From Lachnospiraceae bacterium (GTDB lineage Bacteria; Bacillota; Clostridia; Lachnospirales; Lachnospiraceae): a stretch of DNA of 64,000 bases. Numbering within the stretch: position 1 is the first letter of the stretch; each line of letters begins with the position of its first letter. The position numbers and the translations under genes are program-made. Under the pieces are notes generated by a model. The model was not told where the DNA came from. It made no database searches and worked only from the letters and a program-made list of their open reading frames with translations. Below are positions 45,024-52,491 of the stretch, piece by piece. Location: NCBI GenBank assembly GCA_002892395.1, contig NBBL01000005.1, positions 124,001 to 188,000 on the forward strand, read 5' to 3'.

Positions 45024-45251
45024 GTGATTTACCCGTATCAGAGCTTTCGACGTGCGTATCACCGGCTTGGAGGGATTTTTGATACGCTTCCGGTTGTGTT
45101 TGAATTGGAGAACAGGCGGAAGCTGGAATTAAATCCATATACACAGGATCTTTCGGAGCTCACATTAAGGCCGTTTCAAAGCATCGAGGCCTATGCAGAG
45201 CTGGAGGAAGGAATCCGTGCATTTGCGGAGGCCTATGCAGAGCAGAAATAA
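45024..45251 (+). CDS. Small uncharacterised protein
   Basis: 75 residues from GTG 45024 (YPYQSFRRAYHRLGGIFDTLPVVFELENRRK). The composition is protein-like, with alternating polar and hydrophobic residues, and the open frame continues upstream towards the end of lon without a clear ribosome site, so the start is uncertain. Its end overlaps the start of the next gene by 17 bases, as in coupled genes. I do not recognise a family. Confidence 0.4.
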   Translation: MIYPYQSFRRAYHRLGGIFDTLPVVFELENRRKLELNPYTQDLSELTLRPFQSIEAYAELEEGIRAFAEAYAEQK

Positions 45252-46086
45252 GAGGGAAGAAAAGGATTTTGAGGCAGGGTGTCACGGCAGGGTGCAATGG
45301 GTAGACCGGCTGCGGGGCATGACGCTGTGCAGCATGATGCTGTACCATGGGATGTGGGATGCAGTTTACCTGTTCGGATTCTCCGCCCCCTGGTATGAGC
45401 GCTGGCCGGGGGCACTCTGGCAGCAGAGTATATGCTGGACCTTTCTTTTGCTGTCCGGATTCAGCTATCCCATGGGGCGGAGGCAGGGAAGGCGCGGTGC
45501 GGAGGTATTTCTGGCTGGGATCCTGGTGAGTGCGGTTACTGCGGTGTGGATGCCGGAAGCTGCCGTCCGCTTTGGCGTGCTCACCTTGATCGGCTCAGCG
45601 ATGCTGCTTTGGTATTATCCGCATCGGCTGTTGGAGCAGAGGTCACAGCGCTGTTCGATGATGGGAATGTGGTCGGGCGTGTGTTTCAGTGCCCTGCTTT
45701 TTTTCTTGTTTCGGGAGGCTGCACAGGGGTACCTTGGCTTCTCCCGCCTTCCCGGCTTACGCCTTCCCGGCTTACGCCTTCCCGGCTTACGCCTTCCGGA
45801 GGCGTGGTATCGAAGCGGATTCAGTACCTATCTCGGATTTCCCATGCCCGGTTTTTACTCCGCCGATTATTTCCCGCTGATTCCCTGGATCTTTTTGTTT
45901 TCCTGCGGCTATTTTCTTTCCCGAATCTGGGAGTGCTTCGGAAGACCGGGGCGGAGATACCGGGATTCAAAGGGACACTTATTCTGCTTTTTGGGGCGTC
46001 ATTCTTTGCTGATTTATTTGCTTCATCAGCCCATCATCCTGTTCCTGTTTTGGGTTGGAGACACAGGGAGATGCCTGATCCGATAG
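45235..46086 (+). CDS. DUF1624/HGSNAT-like multi-spanning membrane protein
   Basis: 283 residues from ATG 45235. The N-terminal RVQWVDRLRGMTLCSMMLYHGMWD matches the heparan-alpha-glucosaminide N-acetyltransferase-like domain: a basic W-D-R-L-R-G entry helix and a membrane histidine used in acyl transfer. About seven helices are predicted. An in-frame 15-bp repeat adds RLPGL three times at about residue 172. A terminal RHSLLIYLLHQPI is also typical of membrane acyltransferases. The probable role is acylation of an envelope polymer; the substrate is unknown. Confidence 0.75.
   Translation: MQSRNKREEKDFEAGCHGRVQWVDRLRGMTLCSMMLYHGMWDAVYLFGFSAPWYERWPGALWQQSICWTFLLLSGFSYPMGRRQGRRGAEVFLAGILVSAVTAVWMPEAAVRFGVLTLIGSAMLLWYYPHRLLEQRSQRCSMMGMWSGVCFSALLFFLFREAAQGYLGFSRLPGLRLPGLRLPGLRLPEAWYRSGFSTYLGFPMPGFYSADYFPLIPWIFLFSCGYFLSRIWECFGRPGRRYRDSKGHLFCFLGRHSLLIYLLHQPIILFLFWVGDTGRCLIR
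45748..45797 (+). repeat. 15-bp tandem repeat in the DUF1624-like gene
   Basis: CTTCCCGGCTTACGC occurs three times without change, followed by a partial fourth unit. It encodes LPGLR units in a predicted loop. Confidence 0.95.
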
Positions 46087-46161
46087 CGGTCATGGCCGCA
46101 TTCAGAAGGGCAAAGACAGGGGGATGACAGAGTGAGCTCCGTTTTTACAGGGGGGATTGCA

Positions 46162-46932
46162 TCAGAATCGGAAGCCCCGTGAAAGCAGTCCCAGCAACAG
46201 AAGGTGAAGCGGATAGTAGCAATAGAAGAAGTAGGTTCCGATTCTGCCGGAGACAGCGCGCTCCTTTTTTCTGTCGTAAAGAAACAGACAGCAGATTGCT
46301 GCGGCAGCCGGTCCCAGGGCGGTGAAAAAAAGACGGAGAAGGGAGAGGAGAATAGTCTCTGAAAGAGTCAAGGCTTCCGGAAGACTGTCCAGGAGGATGA
46401 GCCCGCAGGAAAGAAGCCACGCATACGCTGGTTGGATTCGCCGCCTTCTCGACTCGTAAAAGAGCAGTACAAAGATTGGCGCCAACATTCCCCAGTCACA
46501 GAATTCCGAAAAAAGGAAAAGGAAGGAGATCAGGGCGATGCGAACCGGCGTGGAGCAGGCCGCACTCCGGATACATAGGATCAGAAAGCAGAGAAGGAGC
46601 GTGACAATCATATTGAGGGAGCCTGCCTGGAAGACGGAGCATCCGTCCGGGTGCTGCGAAGAGAATGCCAGCATGTAGGGCGGCTGGGAAAGAAGGGAAA
46701 ACAGAAAAAGACGTCCTCCGTAGTTAAGGCGGGAACGGGTGTAGGCAAACCCTTCGGTCAGAAAAAAGCACATGCAGATTGCCGTGAAATAGCCGATCCC
46801 TGTGAGAAAGGCGTACAGGAGCGTTTCCGGCTTCAGAAAGATCACTGCAATGTGGTTGCAGGTCATGAGGAGAATCGCAAGGAATTTAATTCGGTCACGG
46901 CAAAACAAAGGGCTGCAAATAGTTACCGGCAT
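46162..46932 (-). CDS. TraX family membrane protein
   Basis: 256 residues with about seven hydrophobic helices. The start RIKFLAILLMTCNHIAVIF and the later RLFLFSLLSQPPYMLAF follow the TraX pattern (K-x-x-A-hydrophobic-D/N-H). TraX acetylates F-pilin in E. coli, but chromosomal Firmicute members have no assigned role and no conjugation genes occur here. The C-terminal YYPLHLLLLGLL resembles the ending of membrane acyltransferases. It converges on the DUF1624-like gene. Confidence 0.78.
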   Translation of the reverse strand: MPVTICSPLFCRDRIKFLAILLMTCNHIAVIFLKPETLLYAFLTGIGYFTAICMCFFLTEGFAYTRSRLNYGGRLFLFSLLSQPPYMLAFSSQHPDGCSVFQAGSLNMIVTLLLCFLILCIRSAACSTPVRIALISFLFLFSEFCDWGMLAPIFVLLFYESRRRRIQPAYAWLLSCGLILLDSLPEALTLSETILLSLLRLFFTALGPAAAAICCLFLYDRKKERAVSGRIGTYFFYCYYPLHLLLLGLLSRGFRF

Positions 46933-46961
46933 GAGAATTCCTTTCGGGCAGGAGGAGTGAA

Positions 46962-47654
46962 ATGTTGAACCTTATCATTTTGACGATTTGTCCGGAGCTG
47001 TTTCGGAGCTTTCTGGACTCCCACGTGGTTGTGCGGGCAAAAGCACTGGGAGCCGCAGAAGTAACGATTGTGGACATCCGGACATTTGCAAAGGGAAGCT
47101 TCCGTCACATCGACGATTCTCCCTACGGGGGAGGCCACGGGATGATACTCCGCTGCAAGCCGATTTTGGATGCCCTGGAATCCCTTGGAACAGGGGAAGA
47201 GACCTCCTCGATCACAGCGGTAATGACACCGGCAGGGCGCTTGTACCGGCAGGAGGACGCCCGCCGCTATGCAAAGCTGGAACGCCTGATTTTGGTCTGC
47301 GGACACTACGAGGGGATTGATGCGCGGGTGATGAAGCACTGCGATGAAGAGATCTCAGTGGGGGACTATGTGCTCACCGGCGGAGAGCTTCCGGCGATGA
47401 CGGTGGCGGACTCGGTTCTGCGGCTTTTAGACGGAGTTCTGAAGAAGGGCGGGGCAGAGGAGGAGTCCTTCACAGAGGATCTGCTGGAATATCCGCAGTA
47501 CACACAGCCGGCAGAGCTCGACGGAGAGCGGGTCCCGGAGGTGCTTTTGTCCGGAGATCATGAGAAAATACGGGCCTGGAGACGGCAGCAGGCGGAGAAG
47601 ATGACGCGGGAGAGGAGACCGGATCTTTTCGGCAAACGGAGAGAAAAGAAATGA
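46962..47654 (+). CDS. trmD: tRNA (guanine37-N1)-methyltransferase
   Basis: 230 residues of the SPOUT knot family. Conserved blocks are DDSPYGGGHGMILRCKPI, LVCGHYEGIDARV, DEEISVGDYVLTGGELPAM and the C-terminal EYPQYTQPAEL. It methylates N1 of G37 in tRNAs to prevent frameshifting and is normally essential. A good GGAGGAG precedes the start. In most Firmicutes trmD lies in an rpsP-rimM-trmD-rplS cluster; here it stands alone between two genes on the other strand. Confidence 0.95.
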   Translation: MLNLIILTICPELFRSFLDSHVVVRAKALGAAEVTIVDIRTFAKGSFRHIDDSPYGGGHGMILRCKPILDALESLGTGEETSSITAVMTPAGRLYRQEDARRYAKLERLILVCGHYEGIDARVMKHCDEEISVGDYVLTGGELPAMTVADSVLRLLDGVLKKGGAEEESFTEDLLEYPQYTQPAELDGERVPEVLLSGDHEKIRAWRRQQAEKMTRERRPDLFGKRREKK

Positions 47655-47685
47655 GGGCAGCGAAAGAAAACCGCTGCCCTTACTT
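47655..47685. terminator. Bidirectional terminator between trmD and the HD gene
   Basis: A perfect 8-bp stem GGGCAGCG/CGCTGCCC with an A-rich 9-base loop, followed by TTACTT on the plus strand. The convergent HD gene ends inside it. Confidence 0.7.
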
Positions 47686-48279
47686 GCAAAGGGCGGGAAG
47701 AAGGCGTTTTCTGACCTTTTTTGAGAGCGTATGCCGGATCCAGGAAATCCCATACATGACCTCATAGGCCGCCACCAGCTTGTCGGAGAGAATCAAAGCC
47801 CATGCGAGCTTGCTGGTGGGAAGGTGGAGGGAAAGCGGAAACATGTGGGAACGGATGGCCTTTTCCTCCGTGGGGGTGAGACCGTAGGCTCTTTTTGCGT
47901 TGTCGGCCGCTTCCTCCGGATGGTAGAAGCAGTAGAGTCCGGGATGATCATTGGGGCTGGTGTAATCGACAAAGCAAAGGTCGTGCAGGAGCCCGACCTT
48001 GACCGCACTTTGGGTGGAAAGTCTCATTTTCGTCGAGAGCCATGCCATGCAGACGGCGACGCGCACGCTGTGATCAAAGGTGTTGGTATAAATGTGACGC
48101 GGAAACCGGAGCAGATCACGAAAATAGGGACTCTCTATCATGGTTCTGGCTTCCGGGGAAGCGTCATAGAGATAGTTTATGTATTCCTGAGTCATGGCCG
48201 ATGGAATCTCCTTTGGCAATCGTGGGGCGATGAGCTTTGAATTGCCGCTGCTTTCGCTGTTTTCTTTTATGATATCCAA
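47680..48279 (-). CDS. HD-domain protein (predicted phosphohydrolase)
   Basis: 199 residues. Metal-ligand motifs of the HD superfamily are visible: H in RHIYTNTFDHSVRVA, the HD pair in VGLLHDLC, a later H in FYHPEEAA, and RSHMFPL and ALILSDKLVA further on. This architecture matches uncharacterised HD hydrolases seen in Clostridia; a nucleotide or phosphate ester is the likely substrate. It converges on trmD and diverges from the glycosyltransferase gene. Confidence 0.75.
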   Translation of the reverse strand: MDIIKENSESSGNSKLIAPRLPKEIPSAMTQEYINYLYDASPEARTMIESPYFRDLLRFPRHIYTNTFDHSVRVAVCMAWLSTKMRLSTQSAVKVGLLHDLCFVDYTSPNDHPGLYCFYHPEEAADNAKRAYGLTPTEEKAIRSHMFPLSLHLPTSKLAWALILSDKLVAAYEVMYGISWIRHTLSKKVRKRLLPALCK

Positions 48280-48358
48280 GTATTATAATACAAGAATCGC
48301 ATATGTGCCACCGGAGAATGGTGAGGTGGGGAAAAGGTGAGTGGAGGAAGAGAGTAAA

Positions 48359-49651
48359 ATGACAGAGGTGTCCCTGATTGTTCCGGTTTATAACGCCGAG
48401 AAATCGCTGGCGCGCTGCATTGACAGTATCCTGGCGCAGGACTATGAAAATTTTGAACTGCTTTTGATGGATGACGGAAGCACGGATCAGAGTGCGGCGA
48501 TTTGTGATGCCTATGCAGACCGGGATTCGAGGATCCGTGTGGTGCACAAGGAGAATACAGGCGTATCTGACACAAGAAATCAGGGACTCAAGCGTTCCCG
48601 CGGAGTCTACATTCAATTTCTTGATGCAGACGATTGGATCGCACCGGAGGCAACAGGGCTTCTGGTGCGGGCGGCGGAGGAACACGACGCAGAGCTGGTG
48701 GTATCCGATTTTTACCGCGTGGTGAATCAGTGGACCTCTCACAAGGGCTCCATCGATGTGGAGGGATGTCTGAATCGGGAAGAATTTGCCGACTGGATGC
48801 TGAAAAGCCCGGCGGATTATTACTACGGAGTTCTCTGGAACAAGCTCTATCGGAGAGCGCTCATAGAGAAATTTTCGCTTCGCATGGATCCTGCGCTGGA
48901 TTGGTGCGAGGACTTTATCTTCAATATGGAATACATTCTCCATGTGAATCGCATTTTCATTCTTCGGGTTCCGATTTACTACTATGTCAAGACGGAGGGC
49001 TCCCTTGTGGGGCGTGGAATGACCTTGGGGGGAATTGTCCGAATGAAGCTGAGCGTGATCGAATATTATCAGGATTTCTACAAGAGCATTTACAGCAAGG
49101 CGGATTATCAGGAGCGGAAGCCGGAGATTTACCGTTTCCTGGTCAATTATTCCCACGACGATTTTGCCCTTCCGCTCCTTCCCGGGACGGAAAAGCTGGG
49201 GGCGGAGCGGGTGGTGTCGCTTCACCGACCGAAGTACTCCAATGTCTGGATTTACGGCTATTATGAAAATCGGATGTTTCGACGGGCGTTTGAAGCCATC
49301 GGGAAAAAGCTGGAACTTGACTACAGGGACCTCTGTGTTATGATGTTTTTGCATAGCTTCGGATCGATTGAGAATCTGAGAGAGGCCGCGGATTATCTGG
49401 AGATACCGCCGGTGGGCGTCCCGGCGCTGCTTCAAAAGCTGGCGCTTCGGGGGCTGATCAAGATGAAGCTGGGGCGGGCGGAAACTGCCTGCCTGACGGA
49501 AAAGGCAGCGGAGGTTCTGCAGGAGCTGGACGCAGCAGTTCAGGAGGTCTGGCTCGATTGTACAAAGGGGATGCAGAAGGAAGAGAAAAGGCAGCTTTTG
49601 CAGCTGAGGGAGCAGTCATATCAGAATCTTCGGGAAAAGCTGGAGCGCTGA
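48359..49651 (+). CDS. Family 2 glycosyltransferase fused to a winged-helix domain
   Basis: 430 residues from ATG 48359 after GGAGGAAGAG. Residues 1 to about 230 are a GT-A glycosyltransferase (VSLIVPVYNAEKSLARCIDSIL, DDGSTDQS, NTGVSDTRNQG, and DADDW as the metal-binding DxD). A linker is followed, from about residue 320, by a helical domain that reads like a MarR-type winged helix: LCVMMFLHSFGSIENLREAADYLEIPP, then VPALLQKLALRGLIKMKLGRAETACLTEKAAEVL. A C-terminal basic helical tail ends the protein. A cytoplasmic glycosyltransferase with a DNA-binding-like tail is unusual. I see no frameshift or second start that would split it. Confidence 0.8.
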   Translation: MTEVSLIVPVYNAEKSLARCIDSILAQDYENFELLLMDDGSTDQSAAICDAYADRDSRIRVVHKENTGVSDTRNQGLKRSRGVYIQFLDADDWIAPEATGLLVRAAEEHDAELVVSDFYRVVNQWTSHKGSIDVEGCLNREEFADWMLKSPADYYYGVLWNKLYRRALIEKFSLRMDPALDWCEDFIFNMEYILHVNRIFILRVPIYYYVKTEGSLVGRGMTLGGIVRMKLSVIEYYQDFYKSIYSKADYQERKPEIYRFLVNYSHDDFALPLLPGTEKLGAERVVSLHRPKYSNVWIYGYYENRMFRRAFEAIGKKLELDYRDLCVMMFLHSFGSIENLREAADYLEIPPVGVPALLQKLALRGLIKMKLGRAETACLTEKAAEVLQELDAAVQEVWLDCTKGMQKEEKRQLLQLREQSYQNLREKLER

Positions 49652-49751
49652 GAAACCGGCATTCGGTTCGGGGGTACGGACACCGGCGGAAGAAGCGGCG
49701 GGGCAGTCCGAAGGTCAAAGAATCATGCACAACAGATCAGGAGGAGAAGCC

Positions 49752-50849
49752 ATGAGATTGGAATTGCGGCCGAAGGAAGCGTGTCAGTTTGATGCGGTCA
49801 GTCTCGGGGAGGTGATGCTTCGGCTTGATCCGGGAGAAGGGCGAATCCGCACGGCAAGACAATTCCGCGTCTGGGAAGGAGGCGGAGAGTACAATGTGGT
49901 TCGCGGTCTCCACAAATGCTTCGGACTTAAGACCGCAGTGATCACAGCCTTTGCCGACAATGAGGTGGGTCAGCTTTTGAAGGATTTCATTGAGCAGGGC
50001 GGTGTGGACACCTCGCTGATCCGGTGGATGAAAACGGATGGAATCGGACGCATCTGCCGGAACGGATTGAATTTTACGGAGCGGGGGTTTGGGATCCGGG
50101 GGGCAGTGGGCTGCTCGGATCGCGCCAACACAGCGATTTCCAAGGCGCATGCGGATGATTTTGATTTTGACTTTATTTTCGGCGAGCTGGGCGTGCGCTG
50201 GCTCCACACAGGAGGAATTTATGCGGCTCTTTCGGAGCAGTCCTGTGAAACCGTCATCGCAGCGTGCAAGGCAGCCAAGCGGCATGGCACTGTGGTTTCC
50301 TATGACCTGAACTACCGCCCCTCCATGTGGAGCGGGATCGGCGGACAGAAGAAGGCCCAGGAGGTGAATCGGGAAATCGCAAACTACGTGGATGTTATGA
50401 TCGGAAATGAGGAAGACTTTACCGCATGTCTCGGCTTTTCGATTGCGGGAAATGGGTCCGGCTGGAAGGACCTCAATCTGGATGGATACCGGGACATGAT
50501 CAGAGAGGCCGCCAAAGTCTATCCGAATTTCAAGGTGGTGGCGACAACGCTTCGCACGGTGCACACCGCGACAGTCAACGATTGGAGGGCAATCTGCTGG
50601 GCAGATGGGGAAATTCATTTGTCAACGGCCTACGACGGACTGGAGATCATGGATCGCGTCGGCGGAGGCGATTCCTTTGCATCGGGATTGATTTACGGGC
50701 TGATGACCACCGGGGAAGCGGAGCAGGCGGTCAACTACGGCGCTGCGCACGGCGCACTTGCAATGACCACGCCGGGAGACACCTCCATGGCTTCCGTGAA
50801 AGAGGTGGAAGCAATTATGAGCGGCGGCGGCGCGCGGGTCAAACGGTAA
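49752..50849 (+). CDS. PfkB family kinase, 2-keto-3-deoxygluconate kinase-like
   Basis: 365 residues from ATG 49752, preceded by AGGAGAAG. The N-terminus has AVSLGEVMLRLDPGEGRIRTA and the GGGEYNV sugar-binding block, and the C-terminus carries the PfkB signature DRVGGGDSFASGLIYG with the catalytic aspartate. The overall layout, longer than ribokinase, resembles KDG kinases. It would phosphorylate a sugar acid or related sugar with ATP. Pyruvate kinase follows 63 bases downstream, so both may belong to one sugar-acid to pyruvate route. Confidence 0.82.
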   Translation: MRLELRPKEACQFDAVSLGEVMLRLDPGEGRIRTARQFRVWEGGGEYNVVRGLHKCFGLKTAVITAFADNEVGQLLKDFIEQGGVDTSLIRWMKTDGIGRICRNGLNFTERGFGIRGAVGCSDRANTAISKAHADDFDFDFIFGELGVRWLHTGGIYAALSEQSCETVIAACKAAKRHGTVVSYDLNYRPSMWSGIGGQKKAQEVNREIANYVDVMIGNEEDFTACLGFSIAGNGSGWKDLNLDGYRDMIREAAKVYPNFKVVATTLRTVHTATVNDWRAICWADGEIHLSTAYDGLEIMDRVGGGDSFASGLIYGLMTTGEAEQAVNYGAAHGALAMTTPGDTSMASVKEVEAIMSGGGARVKR

Positions 50850-50857
50850 CCGACGGA

Positions 50858-50884
50858 GCCTGCGGGGGAGATTCGCGGGCTTTC
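50858..50884 (+). terminator. Weak terminator between the PfkB gene and pyk
   Basis: GCCTGCG pairs with CGCGGGC (one G-U), followed by TTTC. Read-through into pyk is likely. Confidence 0.4.
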
Positions 50885-50912
50885 GGCATTTCAGGTTCAA
50901 AAGGAGGAAAAC

Positions 50913-52328
50913 GTGAGAAAAACGAAGATCATATGCACCATAGGACCAGCGAGTGAAGGAGAGGAAATTTTGAGCGCCCTGATGGATGCGGGGATGGATG
51001 TGGCACGTTTTAACTTTTCCCATGGGAATCATGCGGAGCAGGAGGAACGATTCAAGCGGCTGGTCAGACTGAGACGGGAAAAGGAGCTTCCGATTGCCAC
51101 GCTTCTTGATACCAAGGGACCGGAGATTCGTCTCGGCTGTTTTGAAAACGGATCGGTTGAGCTGAAGCGCGGAGACAGCTTTACCCTCACGACGGAAGAC
51201 ATGCCGGGAAATGAAAAACGGGCGACGGTGAGCTACAAGCAGCTGCCCGGAGATGTCCGTGAGGGCGGGAGCATTCTGATCGACGACGGGCTGATTGAGC
51301 TTAAGATTGAACACGTCACCGAGACAGACATTGTTTGTACGGTGATGAACGGCGGCGTGATCTCGGACCACAAGGGGGTTAATATTCCGGGGGAAGACCT
51401 TTCCATGCCCTTTATCAGCGATCAGGATCGGGCCGACATTGAGTTCGGCTGCAAGCTGGGCTTCGATTATCTTGCGGCGTCCTTTACCCGTACGGCGGAG
51501 GACATTCGGGAAATCAGAGCCATTCTGGAGGCCTGCGGCAGCAGAATGAAGGTGATTGCAAAAATCGAGAGCATGCAGGGAGTCCGGAATCTGGAGGAAA
51601 TCTTTAATGAGGCGGACGGAGTCATGGTGGCGCGGGGCGATCTGGGCGTAGAGGTTCCGGCTGAGGATGTTCCGGTGATTCAAAAGCAGATCATTAAGCA
51701 TGCCAACAGGCTGGGGAAAATTGTGATTACCGCGACTCAGATGCTGGACTCCATGATACACAATCCGCGTCCGACAAGAGCAGAGGCGACGGATGTGGCC
51801 AATGCGATTTACGACGGCTCCGGAGCCATCATGCTGTCGGGGGAAACCGCAGCGGGTGCGTACCCCCTGGAGGCCGTAAAAATCATGGCAAAGATCGCAG
51901 AGCGCACCGAGGAGGACATCAACTACGCAGAGCGGAGGAAACGTCAGCAGACGGAAGGAAAAACCGATGCGACGACGGCCATTTCCCACGCCACCTGCAC
52001 GGTGGCGGAGGATATCCGGGCAAAGGCCATCATCACCGTCACCATTTCCGGTTTTACCGCGCTGAGACTTTCCAAGTATCGCCCGGAATGCCCGGTGATC
52101 GCCTGCACCATCAACCAGACAATCGCTTGTCAGATGAATCTCCTGTTTGGCGTTGTGCCGATGCTCATTCCCCAGGAGGACAACGCGGATATGCTGTTTG
52201 ACGCGGCAATCAGCGCAGCGGAGAAGCGAGGCTTCGTGGAGAAGGGGGATATGGTGGTCCTGACGGCAGGTCTTCCGCTGGGAATCAGCGGAAACACGAA
52301 TATGATTCGTGTGATGGAGGTGATTTGA
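50913..52328 (+). CDS. pyk: Pyruvate kinase
   Basis: 471 residues from GTG 50913 with AAAAGGAGGAAAAC in front. It converts phosphoenolpyruvate and ADP to pyruvate and ATP. Conserved blocks are TKIICTIGPAS, FNFSHGNH, DTKGPEIRLG, IAKIES, MVARGDLGVEV and ATQMLDSMIHNPRPTRAEATDVANAI. It lacks the extra C-terminal phosphoenolpyruvate-utiliser domain found in Bacillus-type enzymes. The effector-binding C-domain is present. Confidence 0.96.
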   Translation: MRKTKIICTIGPASEGEEILSALMDAGMDVARFNFSHGNHAEQEERFKRLVRLRREKELPIATLLDTKGPEIRLGCFENGSVELKRGDSFTLTTEDMPGNEKRATVSYKQLPGDVREGGSILIDDGLIELKIEHVTETDIVCTVMNGGVISDHKGVNIPGEDLSMPFISDQDRADIEFGCKLGFDYLAASFTRTAEDIREIRAILEACGSRMKVIAKIESMQGVRNLEEIFNEADGVMVARGDLGVEVPAEDVPVIQKQIIKHANRLGKIVITATQMLDSMIHNPRPTRAEATDVANAIYDGSGAIMLSGETAAGAYPLEAVKIMAKIAERTEEDINYAERRKRQQTEGKTDATTAISHATCTVAEDIRAKAIITVTISGFTALRLSKYRPECPVIACTINQTIACQMNLLFGVVPMLIPQEDNADMLFDAAISAAEKRGFVEKGDMVVLTAGLPLGISGNTNMIRVMEVI

Positions 52329-52356
52329 GAATTTGCGCAATTGAAGTGGTTTGAGA

Positions 52357-52383
52357 AAAGAGGGCGCGCAGCGCTCTTTTTTC
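52357..52383 (+). terminator. Terminator of pyk
   Basis: AGAGGGCGC with GCGCTCTTT around a GCA loop, ending in TTTTTT. Confidence 0.8.
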
Positions 52384-52414
52384 GTTGCCGGTTCGGAGGC
52401 AGGAGCGGAAAGGC

Positions 52415-52443
52415 TTGCTACCGGGGGGATAACCTGATATATT
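52415..52443 (+). promoter_or_regulatory. Promoter of nrdAB
   Basis: TTGCTA and TATATT with 17-base spacing. The -10 box is part of the first NrdR box. Confidence 0.65.
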
Positions 52444-52478
52444 GTGTTTGCATATTTTAAAAGCACAATAGATGGTAT
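52432..52478 (+). promoter_or_regulatory. Tandem NrdR boxes
   Basis: Two 16-base sites, 52432-52447 and 52463-52478, match the NrdR consensus ACACWATATATWGTGT at about 13 and 12 of 16 positions. Their starts are 31 bases apart, three helical turns, which is the canonical NrdR spacing. The first covers the -10 box. Confidence 0.72.
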
Positions 52479-52491
52479 TTGGGGGAACAAT

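Noticed and set aside
46162-46932. Conjugative element because of the TraX-like protein
   Set aside because: No relaxase, coupling protein or other transfer gene is nearby; chromosomal TraX-family proteins are common.
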